A stretch of DNA of 64,000 nt, taken from NCBI RefSeq assembly GCF_036373705.1, contig NC_089863.1, forward strand, positions 7,973,357-8,037,356. Direction: 5' to 3'. The translations under genes and the position numbers were made by a program. Source of the DNA: Amia ocellicauda (Eukaryota > Chordata > Actinopteri > Amiiformes > Amiidae). Position 1 is the stretch's first letter; the number at the start of each line of letters is the position of its first letter. Positions 45,582-56,480 of the stretch are shown one piece after another. The notes under the pieces were generated by a model. That model was not told the origin of the DNA, ran no database searches, and saw nothing but the letters and a program-made list of their open reading frames with translations.

Positions 45582-48254
45582 CTAGGCCACAGGCGTCAGG
45601 TTAAGGGATATGGGGAAAAGGCCATTATTGTTCATCATGTCATCAAAATCTTCATCCTCGATCACAACTAAAAGAAGAGGGAGAAAAATTATTCAGAGTC
45701 AGTATAAAATCATATATATTAATTAAGCTCCCATTAACAGCTTATTCCTTACAATTACTATGTACAATGTACCTGAAGGGGAGGAGGCTGTATTTTCTTT
45801 TGCTTGGTAATACAGTTCAAATCATAGCCACAATAGCAGTGCAGCATTTCAGATGTGGGTTCTGCTCACCCCCCCATTTAATGGTACATTACCCTATTCA
45901 AAACACAGCAAGTACTTTACACAAATAGTAATGTAAATGGGAGATTAATAACATTGGACAGGGGAGTAAAGCAGCTCTTACAAAGAACATCTCAAGCATA
46001 AGACACAGGGGCTGCTGTTGTTGGGCAGGCCAAAGATGACCTGGCTGCATTTGACCAACCCAAAGCCAGACGTATTTAGTTTATTGCACGCTGCCCCCTG
46101 TTGTTTCAATCTGCAATGACGGCACAAAATGTAAACAGCCTGGACTCTTTAGGGCTCAACCTAGAGTCTTTTCAGTTACTTAATTGAACCTTAATTGAAG
46201 TAACAATCTACTTACATTTGACTTTTTAAATTGTGTAATAAAACAGTTGGTTCTTTAATAAATTCTTTATACAATTCTATACTTAACCTAAAACCCCTGC
46301 TGTTTAAAATGATTAAAAGGCTCAGATTCTGGAAATTAGTTCAGTTAAGGCTTCAATTAAGTAATTGAGAGCTCAGTTGCAACAAAAACCAAAAAACAGT
46401 CCCCCAAGACTAGGATTGGGAGCACTGTGTTTGGGTGGATTACTGATTTGAAACTCCATGTAACCTGACATTGACAATGACTGCATTCGTATAGCAAAGA
46501 AAAACCCTGTGTTCACAATTGCCAAGAACAATAATAATCTCAGAGAGTTACTTAAAAAGGTAAAGCAACCGAGTACTGATTAAAAGAGCATTTATTTTGT
46601 ATACCACTTCACATAAAAGCTGTACACTGAGAACTTGTACATTATGACAGCGCTTATAAGTCTAAATCGAGGGTGCCCTCTTCAGGACCAGGAGGGTTAG
46701 AGTGCATCAGGGTGTTTTGCTGTGTTGACATCGCCAAGACACCAACAACGCCAGACTTAATAAACTGGCTACACTGCCTAAGTGAATCAAATTATTAGAT
46801 CATTAAAAGGTTATTAAAAGCATGGGCGGAAGGAACACAATGTCAGATGTCAAGACAAGGAGACACCACAGCCCTGGAGGACATGAGGCTGGGCATCCCC
46901 TATTCTAATTATGGTCATGTCATCCAGCTAGTGCATTCCAGCTTTAAACTAGGGTTGGGCAATACATCGGCAGCATAGTTTCATAAATTGATCTTGGGGA
47001 AAACACTGTAGCAGGTTTTTTTTTTTTTTTAATGAGTCATTTCCAGTTGCACACAGATCACAAATGAATACGTGTCAAAAAAAAAAGAGAAACGTGTGTC
47101 TTAGAATGAAATCTACTGTATCAAATGTGTCATATATATACTATAATACCATTACACTATATTATATGTCTACAATACTAATATAGGAATGTGTATATGA
47201 GCTAAAGGGGTCAAACTGCATCTCAATCTAATAGGTATTGATCATCAGAAAGCAGCATCGTCAGTGGTGTTCTGGTTTTCGATTCAAAACAGATCTGGAT
47301 CCCAGCACCATCATTTATGTTGGAAAGCTGGGGCAGGAAAAAAAAAAAAAATACCGCAATGTCAAATGTCAATGAATCGTGATCTATAGCCGGCTGTGTT
47401 AACCCCTGTGAAAAGTCATCTAGATCTTAAAAAGATAAAATCGCAGACCTGTACACACACAGCCTCCTACATGTTCATAAGCATGTCAGCGCTGTGACAC
47501 ATACAGTCCCCACAATGACAGCTGTGGAGAATGGACTACGACATCAGTAATAATGAGCACTACACACAATCACAACGTTTACTCCGACACGGGGATAAAC
47601 CCAAGCTTTGCAGCAATACAAGCATGTATTCAATAGTAATACACGGATTGCACATAAACCATACGCACTTTTATAGCTTGCAGAGGTGGGGGACTGCAGT
47701 GCATTCAGTCACAAGCCCCAAACTCTCAGCTAAACTATTTTAAAAGCAGATATCAATAACACAGGAGGACATTCAAGCGGCCTCGGTGTTTTTGTTCAAA
47801 TGCGCAATGACTGATATCAATGCGTCCCGAGTGAAGTAGAAACATCACTGTTTTGCTGTAGTTGAATAGTTTACATTAAACGTCACAATGTTACCGAGAC
47901 AGCGTCTGTGCGTCCCCCGCCAGCCCCGCTCCAGCCCCCGGCTCTCTCACCTCTCCGGGACCGGCCGATCTCGCCCAGCTTGGGGGCCCGCCTGCCCAGC
48001 CGGCGCTGCGGGGAGTCGAGGCTCAGCCGGCCGGGGTTGAACTCCGCCGCCTGCCCCGGGTTATAGCGGCCCTCCTCCGGCGGAAAGCGGCCGGCTTGGG
48101 GCTGCTCCGGGACCGCCGCTAGGTCGTACATCTCCCGCGTCGCTGGCGCAGTGGGGGCCTGTCGTTTGTCCCGTCCTGCCCCGGCCTCTCTCTTCATCCA
48201 AAGGCGCGGCTCGCCGGGCTGCTCCTGCTCTTCCTTCCCGCAGCAGTAGATCAT
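45582..48254 (-). CDS. CaMKII inhibitor (CaMKIIN)-like protein, 2 coding exons, 88 or 129 aa
   Basis: Predicted inhibitor of Ca2+/calmodulin-dependent kinase II. Coding exons on the minus strand are 48254-47951 and 45667-45582, with a GT-AG intron in phase 1. The splice joins RRAPKLGEIGRSRR (residues 88-101) to VVIEDEDFDD (102-111). This rebuilds the inhibitory core of CAMK2N1/2 (RPPKLGQIGRSKR then VVIEDDR); about 15 of 21 aligned residues match. The rest is not CAMK2N1/2-like: a Cys-containing start (MIYCCGKEEQEQ), a Pro/Arg-rich middle, and a tail rich in Asn/Asp (MMNNNGLFPISLNLTPVA). Start is uncertain. The ATG at 48254 gives 129 aa but has weak context; the ATG at 48131 (MYDLAAVPEQ) gives 88 aa, nearer the 78-79 aa of known CaMKIINs. 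The assignment rests on the motif alone, and inhibition is inferred. Confidence 0.75.
45668..47950. other. Intron of the CaMKIIN-like gene
   Basis: 2.3-kb intron. It contains a diverged member of the palindromic repeat family near 46.14-46.44 kb and no further coding exon that I can support. Confidence 0.6.
46140..46440. repeat. Relative of the palindromic hAT MITE
   Basis: Contains CTTAATTGAACCTTAATTG, TTGACTTTTTAAATTGTG, AAGTAATTGAGAGCTCAGTT and CCAAGACTAGGATTGGG, shared in the same order with 55.13-55.43 kb. It lies in the intron of the CaMKIIN-like gene. Confidence 0.5.
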
Positions 48255-48960
48255 ACAGATGGTTACAACCGGGCCGCGGACTGTAGCCCTGCCGTCGCAA
48301 ACACACACATGCACAAGAGCGCGTTAAAATGGTGGCTCTGGAGTATCAATATTGAATATTTAACAACACAGTGCTACGACACCCTACACGGTGGCGTGAC
48401 AGCCCAGCCGGACTGAAAACACGCCTTTGACACACTTCTCAGCAAATGCACGGGCCACCTAGTCGCCCGCTCGCTTAGTATCCATAATAACGCACTGCAA
48501 TAGTTTAAAATGAAAAGTTGCACCGCGAAATCCCGATCACGCCTATGCAAGAACCCGACATCCCCAATCCCAATCCCGATCCCAATCCCAATCCCCGGCA
48601 CGCCGCGCACTTATCAACGGGCAAGTGCAACAGGATGATGTAGAGGTGTGCTGCAGTGCTGACCTGTGTGCGCTGCTCTCTGTTGAACGCAGTGCAATGT
48701 GTCTACAATGTTTCCAGCACCCGTCTGTTTTAACGACACCCCCGCGTCCCCCCCGGCCTGGGCTCTTCTCATAGGCGCGCGCAGGACGGGGATTCCCCCG
48801 CCGCTGTTTTTCTGCTGACGTCACAGTCCGCGCTGCCAGGAAAGCCCGCGCGCCCACACCGCCGCTGACGTGGGCGTGTGACCTTCAGTTGCTGCTGCTC
48901 GCCCAGCTCTGATTTGCGACTGCGCGTAGCGACACGCGTGCCAGGTTTAGCAGTGCTGAG
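47900..48960 (-). promoter_or_regulatory. CpG-rich promoter and first exon of the CaMKIIN-like gene
   Basis: Roughly 1 kb of GC-rich, CpG-dense sequence in otherwise AT-rich DNA. It includes a perfect CRE (TGACGTCA, 48816-48823), a second half-consensus GCTGACGTGG near 48865, and a C-rich hexamer repeat at 48562-48597. No TATA box is evident, as is usual for CpG-island promoters. Confidence 0.6.
48562..48597 (-). repeat. GGGATT hexamer array, possible G-quadruplex
   Basis: On the minus strand there are six runs of three or four G, each separated by three bases (ATT or ATC). This fits the usual G-quadruplex pattern and lies on the non-template strand of the adjacent gene. Confidence 0.7.
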
Positions 48961-49964
48961 ATGCGCTCCATCTTTGCTGATCTCCCCCTGAAAGGGTGAT
49001 TTATAACCACAGTGGGGATTGTAAATGATGGCTTGTTGCAATAAGTTTATGTACGAGGCTGAAGTTGGCTTTGCAGCTTCTTATTCGGGCAACTTTACCT
49101 CCATACCTCTCTATATAAGGTCTTCTCCAACTTTTAATGGTTTTAAATCTCTTAAAACTGTTTTGTTTTCTCTAGGTATACTCTTATTGTCTTTGTGTCT
49201 TTCATGTTGTCCTTGTGTTTTTGTTATGAATTTTGGAATTTGCACTTTTTTTGACCAACCCAAAGCGAGATGTAATTTTGGCACTTTGGCCAACTGTCGT
49301 TGTTTTTATATGTGCTATATAATAAAAGTGACTGACTGACTGACTGACTGACTGACAACTTACTATTCAAGTGCACACATTAATTTATACAAGTTGAATA
49401 TTTAGCAATGGCATTAACTGTGGGCCATGGATTTCTCTGCAGATTCTTAAGGAGGGGTATTTATCTACCAGGTTCAAGTGTATTTCAATGTGTTCAGTGG
49501 CACAATAGTGGGTATGCATGACACATATGCCCGCCAACAAAGGACTGATTAGCCCTGAAGTTAAGACAAAATACCTTGATTGACTTATTTGTCTTATTGT
49601 TCTATATAAAATGAGACAGTACATACATAAGACAAGACATAAATGTACTGCAGGATACATGTAATGGTGTTGTAAATAAATAAATACATATAACAACATT
49701 AATAAATACAAATACATAAAGTTAGCCAATGCACAGCACAATAATGTGTCTTTTTAACACAAGTCTATGTGGCAATAACATTGGTTTTTTTTTGTGACAC
49801 TAAATTATGAAGTCCTTAAACAATCATAATGTTTTAATTTTAACTTTAGTTCAAAGTAGTCCTTACACTTTCACAGTCAGACTACAAAATCAATTTTATA
49901 GGGCATGTTCCCTGAGATCAATTTTATATTTACATAAAATTCAACATAAGACACAAAACATACA
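48961..49964. other. Intergenic DNA with a (TGAC)n-tailed repeat end
   Basis: TGTGCTATATAATAAAAG followed by seven GACT units (about 49329-49356) looks like the 3' tail of a retroelement, but its body is not recognised. The rest is AT-rich and empty. Confidence 0.35.
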
Positions 49965-51120
49965 GCAAATGCCAGAACACCTTCAATGCTCTTGGCACAG
50001 ATTCGATGAGTCTCTGGACTCTACTGGAGGGATGGACACCATTCTTCCAAAAGATATTCCCTCATTTGGTGTTTTGATGATGGTGGTGGATAGCGCTGTC
50101 TAACACGTCTGTCCAAAATCTCCCATAGGTGTTCAATTAGGTTAAGATCTGGTGACTGCGAAGGCCATAGCATATGATTCACATCATTTTCATACTCATC
50201 AAACCATTCAGTGACCCTCGTGTCCTGTGGATGGGGGCATTGTCATCCTGGAAGAGACCACTCCCATCAGGATAGAAATGTGTCACCATAGGATAAAGGT
50301 GATCACTCTTGTAATAACTTTGTAATGATTTGCAGTGACCCTTCCCTCTAAAGGGACAAGTGGACCCAAACCATGCCAGGAAAATGCCCCCCACAGCATA
50401 ACAGAGCCTCCGGACCCCCTCACTGTAGGGGTCAAGCAGTCAGGCCTGTCCCGTTCTCTTGGTGTCCCACACATGCACTCGCCCACTTGTCAAGAATATG
50501 GTGAAGGATGACTCATTTGACCAGATCACTTTTTCCCACATCTCTGTAGACCAGTGCCTATGGTTTTTGCACCACTGAACTCCCAAATGTGCATTTGTCT
50601 TTGTAATGAGGGGTTTATGTACTGCAGCCATACTATAATATCCTCTATGTGCAGTTCTGGATGGACTGTTCTTGCTGACACAGACTGATCACGTCCTGCA
50701 TTGACATTCTCAGTCACCTGGGAAAGAATTGCACTTCGGTTGTTCCTTACATATCGCAGCAATGCACGAGCATCACAGTCATCAAATGTGCGCTTTCCAC
50801 TCCAATTTCCAAACCCAATTTACTGAGGTATTTTACATATATCTAAATGCTGATGTAACTTTAGTCACTGAGCAGTCTTTGTGACTGAAGCTCCTGCCAT
50901 TCATGCCCCAATAATGACCCCTCTTTCAAAGTCACTTCCTCTTGCCATCTTGATCCAAAAGTGAGGTCAACTGGACCTGCTCAGGATTGTTATACATGCC
51001 ACAGAACATGATAGGATGTTAATTGCTTAAAGTATCATGCAGTACACCTGTTTGGAGGCATCTGCATTCATTATGTTCGTCCACTCATTTATTCAGGTAT
51101 TTCCTTTAATTTGTCACCCA
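49965..51120 (-). mobile_element. Degenerate full-length Tc1-like transposon, second family
   Basis: Transposase pieces on the minus strand are spread over several frames: MARGSDFERGVIIGA followed by a TGA, then NNRSAILSQVTENVNAGRD, SVMLWGAFSWHGLGPLVPL and FQDDNAPIHR. Right-end sequence near 51080-51118 (CATTTATTCAGGTATTTCC) looks terminal. Multiple frameshifts and stops make it dead. Confidence 0.75.
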
Positions 51121-51146
51121 TCTATATATATACAATATATAATATA

Positions 51147-52043
51147 CACCGATCAGCCATAACATTATGACCACTTGCCTAATATTGTGTAGGTCCCCCT
51201 TTTGCCGCCAAAACAGCCCTGACCCGTCGAGGCATGGACTCCACTAGACCTCTGAAGGTGTGCTGTGGTATCTGGCACCAAGACGTTAGCAGCAGATCCT
51301 TTAAGTCCTGTAAGTTGCGAGGTGGGGCCTCCATGGATCGGTCTTGTTTGTCAAGCACATCCCACAGATGCTCGATTGGATTGAGATCTGGGGAATTTGG
51401 AGGCCAAGTCAACACCTTGAACTCGTGATTCATCAGACCAGGCCACCTTCCTCCATTGCTCCGTGGTCCAGTTCTGATGCTCACGTGCCCATTGTAGGTG
51501 CTTTCGGCAGTGGACAGGGGTCAGCATGGGCACCCTGACTGGTCTGTGGCTACGCAGCCCCATATGCAACAAACTGCGATGCACTGTGTGTTCTGACACC
51601 TTTCTATCAGAACCAGCATTCACTTTTTCAGCAATTTGAGCTACAGTAGCTCGTCTGTTGGATCGGACCACATGGGCCAGCCTTCGCTCCCCACGTGCAT
51701 GAATGAGCCTTGGCCGCCTATGACCCTGTTGCCGGTTCACCGCTTTTCCTTCCTTGGACCACTTTTGATAGGTACTGACCACTGCAGACCAGGAACACCC
51801 CACAAGAGCTGCAGTTTTGGAGATGCTCTGACCCAGTCGTCTAGCATCACAATTTGGCCCTTGTCAAAGTCGCTCAGATCCTTACGTTTGCCCATTTTTC
51901 CTGCTTCTATCACATCAACTTTGAGGACAAAATGTTCACTTGCTGCCTAATATATCCCACCCACTGGCAGGTGCCATGATAACGAGATTATCAGTGTTAT
52001 TAATTTCACCAGTCAGTGGTCATAATGTTATGGCTGATCTGTG
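51147..52043 (-). mobile_element. Internally deleted Tc1-like transposon, copy 2
   Basis: 897 bp between inverted ends CACCGATCAGCCATAACATT and AATGTTATGGCTGATC(T)GTG, with TA on both flanks. Minus-strand frames 51351-51803 and 51179-51484 carry the N-terminal half and the NPIEHLWD end. The WSDES to EFKVLTW deletion is identical to the copy at 41.5 kb, so the second catalytic D is absent. It lacks the 26-nt insert of copy 1. Confidence 0.88.
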
Positions 52044-52372
52044 TATATAATTAATGACCACATATTAAGTCCAGACCAGAATACAACTGAAATGAGATAC
52101 AACACGACCAATGCAATATTTCAAGAATAACTATACACAAAGACACAAAATATGAATCCCAACACCTCAGAGTGCAAATAATAAAATGGAAACAATAGCA
52201 ATATATTACATTACCTCATCAGTAGAGATCAATTTGCATGATAAAGTGGGACACGTGATGGAAACAAACACTGCATCATAAAACAATTATTTGAAATATT
52301 AAGACTTCATGGATAAGTAAAAATAAACAAGAGGTGATTTAATAAATACGATTTAACTATTAGGCTACTATT

Positions 52373-52980
52373 TAACCCGTTACTTTCGATGTAAATTATT
52401 TAACTTGGATACATAGGTTGGCATATGTGGCATGTTTACCTGTTGTTTTGCAAATGAAAGCCACATTGGGCCGGGCTAAATACACTTAGTAGAGAAATAG
52501 AGTACACCGGTAGAGAAATTAACTGTGGACAGGAATCCGCAGAGAAGTAAGTGGCCCAAGGTGAAATAACCCGTTGCTTTCATTGCTAAATATGCAACTT
52601 TTATAAATACATTTTGCACTTCAGCGAATGGCATATGTGGCATCTTTCCCTGAAGGTATGCCACTGTGAACTGCGTTGGGCCGGGCTAAATACACTGGGA
52701 CCTGGCAGAGACCGTACCCCTGGTCAGGAAACGTAGAGACAACAGTGGCCCAACGAGAATTAACCTGTTACTTACATTGTTACATATGCGACTTGTATAA
52801 ATAGGTTGGTATAGGTGGCATGTTTACCTGCTGTTTTGCCAATGAAAACTGCATTGGTCCAGGCTAAATACACTTAGATCTGGTAGAGAAAATGGCCCTG
52901 GTGAAGAATCCATGACCCACGGTGATTTAACCCTTTAATTTCATTGCTAAATTCACTTGTATAAATAAATGTGTGCAACT
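52373..52980. repeat. Short tandem satellite, about 3.3 units of 170-195 bp
   Basis: TAACCC/TGTTAC-like unit starts lie at 52373, 52567, 52761 and 52927. Each unit goes on through a GGCATATGTGGCAT-like block, TTTACCTG-like and GGGCCGGGCTAAATACACT-like blocks (52471, 52681, 52859) and an AGAGA...GTGGCCCA block. Units have diverged markedly from each other. Confidence 0.75.
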
Positions 52981-55127
52981 TCAGCCTCATAGGTTATGTA
53001 GTATCATGACATTGTCCCAGTGAAAGAAAACAATACTGATCACACATTTATTTCCTACCTGTTTGAGATTCAATGCTGTTGGAGGTAACCCTGAAGCTGC
53101 CATTGAGAATAATGTGTTAATCAAGTGTTCATCACACTGAATCTCCTCCAAACACAGACACTAACCACTCAACGACACCAGTGAAGCCGCTTCTAAATAA
53201 AGTAATTCAGGTTTATGTTAAATAACAAGGTAAGAGTGTGCATGGCAGTGAAGTTACACAATGAGATGCTGTAATCTGCATTCAAGGGCTGCTTGAATCA
53301 ACGTAAAAAGATATCGTCTATGTGTGAACTGTTTGGGTGTAATGAGAAATAAAGACTCGTCGCAGATTAAACTGCAAACAATCAGTTCAAGTCTGAATAT
53401 AAACGGCTGTGAGATGTTTTATTCCTGCTAGTATGGCAAGGACGTGAGAATACCTCTTCTTATCAGCCTATAGGGATCCTCGATATATTAGGTTGACGTG
53501 CAGATCGACAATATGGTCGCGTTTGTGTTGCGCAAACGTCCACAGTTCTGCGCAGCTCCACCAATGGGATTGGTGGGATTCTGCAGATCTGCAACTACAA
53601 TTACAACTACAAGCAGGGGGTTAGGTCTTTTATTTAGGTTCCCTATGGTGTTGGAGACAGATTAAACAGACATGTGCACGGATGACGCCATACAACAAAA
53701 TGGCACGCATTAGATAGTGCTGAACTTGTGCAGTGTCCTTTTCTGAGCCAGTGTCTTTTACAGCGTGTGTTCAGTATTTCCTCAGGATGTGATTTGTATG
53801 ATGGTTACACAGGCCAACATGCCCCTTCAGGATCTTCAGAAAACCCTGGCCCTGGCAAACAGCTATTATACAGCAGCTCCATGAACCACAGACTCATTCA
53901 TTCTGGGATGGCAAAGACAAATCACAGCAGCTAAGTCTATGGGAATTATTACCTGTACCTTCCAGTTGTTATCAGTGGCGGATTGTATGGTGTTTAGCTT
54001 TTAAAATCTAGTTCTTCTACAATGCAGTCAAGCAAGTTATTACATATATTAAACAGTCAACAAAGTACTGACCTTTTCTTGTACCTAAGTCTAAGTGAGC
54101 TGGCAGTGTAAATACAAGTACCTGTCACTGCATGTGATAAATATGCACTCGAGATTAATGTACATAGCCAATCACAATATGTTGAAAACCACACCTCTGC
54201 CTGTCTCAGTTGAGACAAGTCAAGTTTAAATTGCCTTTACCAAGTTACACAGAGTTGGACACAGTTTACAATAACAAGCAAGCAGGTAAAACACATCAAT
54301 TACTTGTACCAGTTTCATTTATACCTTCAATCTGTTTGTCACTGTAATAGGAATTACACAGAGATGATCTTTAAATGGACATTGACAAACCATTTTAAGA
54401 AAAGGGCACCATTCTTTTTTTTATTTTTACTAATGTTAGCTGCCGTTTTTTGTTAGTAACTGCAATTTTGGGTGCGTTTCAATTTTTTTAGAACAACATG
54501 CAAAAAGGACAAAAATAATAATTACATGTAAACATTTGTTGGAAATGTTTCTTGGAACAGGAGTCTTCAGTCAGTAAGCTTTATTTTGTAATTAATGCAC
54601 ACAGACACCCTGAATCTGGTGCAGGCCAGTTGATTTCCTGGTTTCAAGCAGTTATATGTCCCACCAAAAGGGGCGATCTACAGGAGAGGGCAGCGCTCTC
54701 CCAAAAGCAGCCGATCATAAAGTTACAGTTTTAAGTGGAGTGTCAGTGGGGGGAGAATTCTACCAGACATTCTCCCAACCTGTCATCTAGAAACCCTTAT
54801 ATCTCACCCAGGACGTGGGAGCTGCTCAGCACCTCCTCGTTCCCCCCAAAATGGTTAAAATGTGGCATTGTTAAGAAAACTGAGTTATATTTTCTACACA
54901 TATTTATAGTATTATGTTCTGTACAGAGGTATGTGAAAATAAGTTTAAACTTTGAAATATCCAGGTACTAGCAGAGATTATAATCATTCATATCCTAAGG
55001 AGATATAAACCTCTTTTGACTGAGGCTATCAGTTACAACAATAGAAGTGGTTGGCTGTGGCTTTACTGGCCGCTGGAGTCATTTACATGATCAAAGAACT
55101 GCTTTTGAGTGATTGATTCATGTAGAC
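52981..55127. other. Intergenic DNA, no gene seen
   Basis: Holds a piece related to the 26.2-kb hAT element near 53.51-53.62 kb (CAGTTCTGCGCAGCTCCACC). The remainder shows only short unsupported ORFs. Confidence 0.45.
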
Positions 55128-55430
55128 CAGTGGTCTCAAACTCAATTCCTGGAGGGCCATGTGTATGCTGGTTCTTGTTCCTATCTAGTCCTCAATGACT
55201 TAATTGAACTCTTAATTTAACTAATAATTTCCTAAATCGGAGCCTTTTTAATTACTTTAACCATTAGGGGGTTTAAGTTAAGTCGAACCAACTCTTTTAT
55301 TACACAATTTAAAAAGTCAAATGTAAGGAGATTGTTAATTCAATTAAGTAACTGAGAGCTCGGTTAGAACAAAATCCAGCAGGGTAGGGGGTCCTCCAGG
55401 ACCAGGATTGGGGAACTCTGGAGCTAAAGA
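55128..55430. repeat. Relative of the palindromic hAT MITE
   Basis: Begins CAGTGGTCTCAAACTCAATT and ends GGACCAGGATTGGGGAACTC, with complementary CCTGGAGG / CCTCCAGG ends. The interior shares TTACACAATTTAAAAAGTC with the 46.2-kb copy. A further diverged piece lies at about 55.59-55.66 kb. Confidence 0.55.
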
Positions 55431-56199
55431 CTCAATATAGGTTGAGCCCTATACAGTCCAGGCCCTGTTTACGCTTTGTGCTGTCATCATAGATTGTAAC
55501 CACGGGGGGCAGCATGCAATAAACTAAATACTGATGGATTTGGGTGGGTGGTCAAATTCAGCCAGGTCTTCTTTGGACCGCCTCTTTAGCTCACTTGGAA
55601 CAAAACCCAGCAGGGTTGGGGATAATCCAGGAGCACGGTTGGGGACCCTTGCCCCACAGCATTTAAAATGCTTGCCAAGTAACCAACAATAGGACAGTGT
55701 GCTTTTGTATAGACATAGAAATGAGCACACATCACGAGAGAAACAATGGTTATAGACGTGTTAACCCTTAAAAGTTACCTTTGTTAACAGACATTTACAA
55801 CATACCTGTGTATATTTTATACATTAGCTTCCATGTCATTGTAATTTTACAGTATCTATATGATCAATCAGAATATCTCATATGGTAATTCAGACTCAGG
55901 AAAAACATTGTAATTTTAAGTATTACTGACTGAGGACTGTCTTCATACATTATAAAACCTCTAATCTCTTTCTGCAACCCCTGAAAAACACTCTGCTTGT
56001 TAAGGACTGCCTTTCCAAAATAAACTTTTTTTCCATTCAAATAAATCAGGCATCACAGTGCATCAGTGTTTTGCACTCCTGCTCCATGTTTCCTGGCAGC
56101 CCAGTTCAATCTAATCCTTTGTAGTTTTGAAACATGGTGAGGAACCAAAGTCCAGCTAAACAGGAGACATGTACATTTGTCAATTGCTCACTCAAATCT
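55431..56199. other. Intergenic DNA, no gene seen
   Basis: Repeat remnants near 55.6 kb, otherwise nothing recognised. Confidence 0.45.
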
Positions 56200-56357
56200 T
56201 GTGGTTAGGGCTGTGGACTCTGGAGCAGAGGGTTGTGGGTCCAATCCCAGGTGGTGGGGGACACTGCTCTTGTAACCTTTGAGTAAGATTAGATACTTTA
56301 CCCAAATTGCTTCAGTAACCCAGCTATATACATGGGTAATTGTATGTAAAAATAGTG
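56200..56357 (+). repeat. tRNA-derived SINE, copy D
   Basis: GTGGTTAGGGCTGTGGACTC, B-box-like GGGTCCAATCCC, then TTGTAACCTTTGAGTAAG, TACTTTACCCA and AACCCAGCTATATACATGGG. This is the best-preserved head of the four copies. Confidence 0.7.
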
Positions 56358-56363
56358 GTATAT

Positions 56364-56480
56364 ACAGCTCTGGAAAAAATGAAGAGACCACTGCAGATGT
56401 TTCTTAAATCAGCATCTCTTCATGTACAGCAGCCATTCCATTCATATTTTTATTTTATTATTTTATTATACAATAGTCAG
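56364..56480. repeat. Dispersed repeat shared with 63.56 kb
   Basis: GAGACCACTGCAGATGTTTC, TTAAATCAGCATCTCTTCAT and GCAGCCATTCC recur in the same order near 63573-63640. Family not identified. Confidence 0.6.

Noticed and set aside
47883-48314. The 143-aa frame beginning MHVCVCDG as the coding start of the CaMKIIN-like gene
   Set aside because: Its end runs past the splice donor into the intron, and the residues before MIYCC lie in the promoter-proximal CpG region without support.
48562-48597. GGGATT array as an interstitial telomere
   Set aside because: The vertebrate telomere unit is TTAGGG (GGGTTA); GGGATT is a different hexamer in any rotation on that strand.
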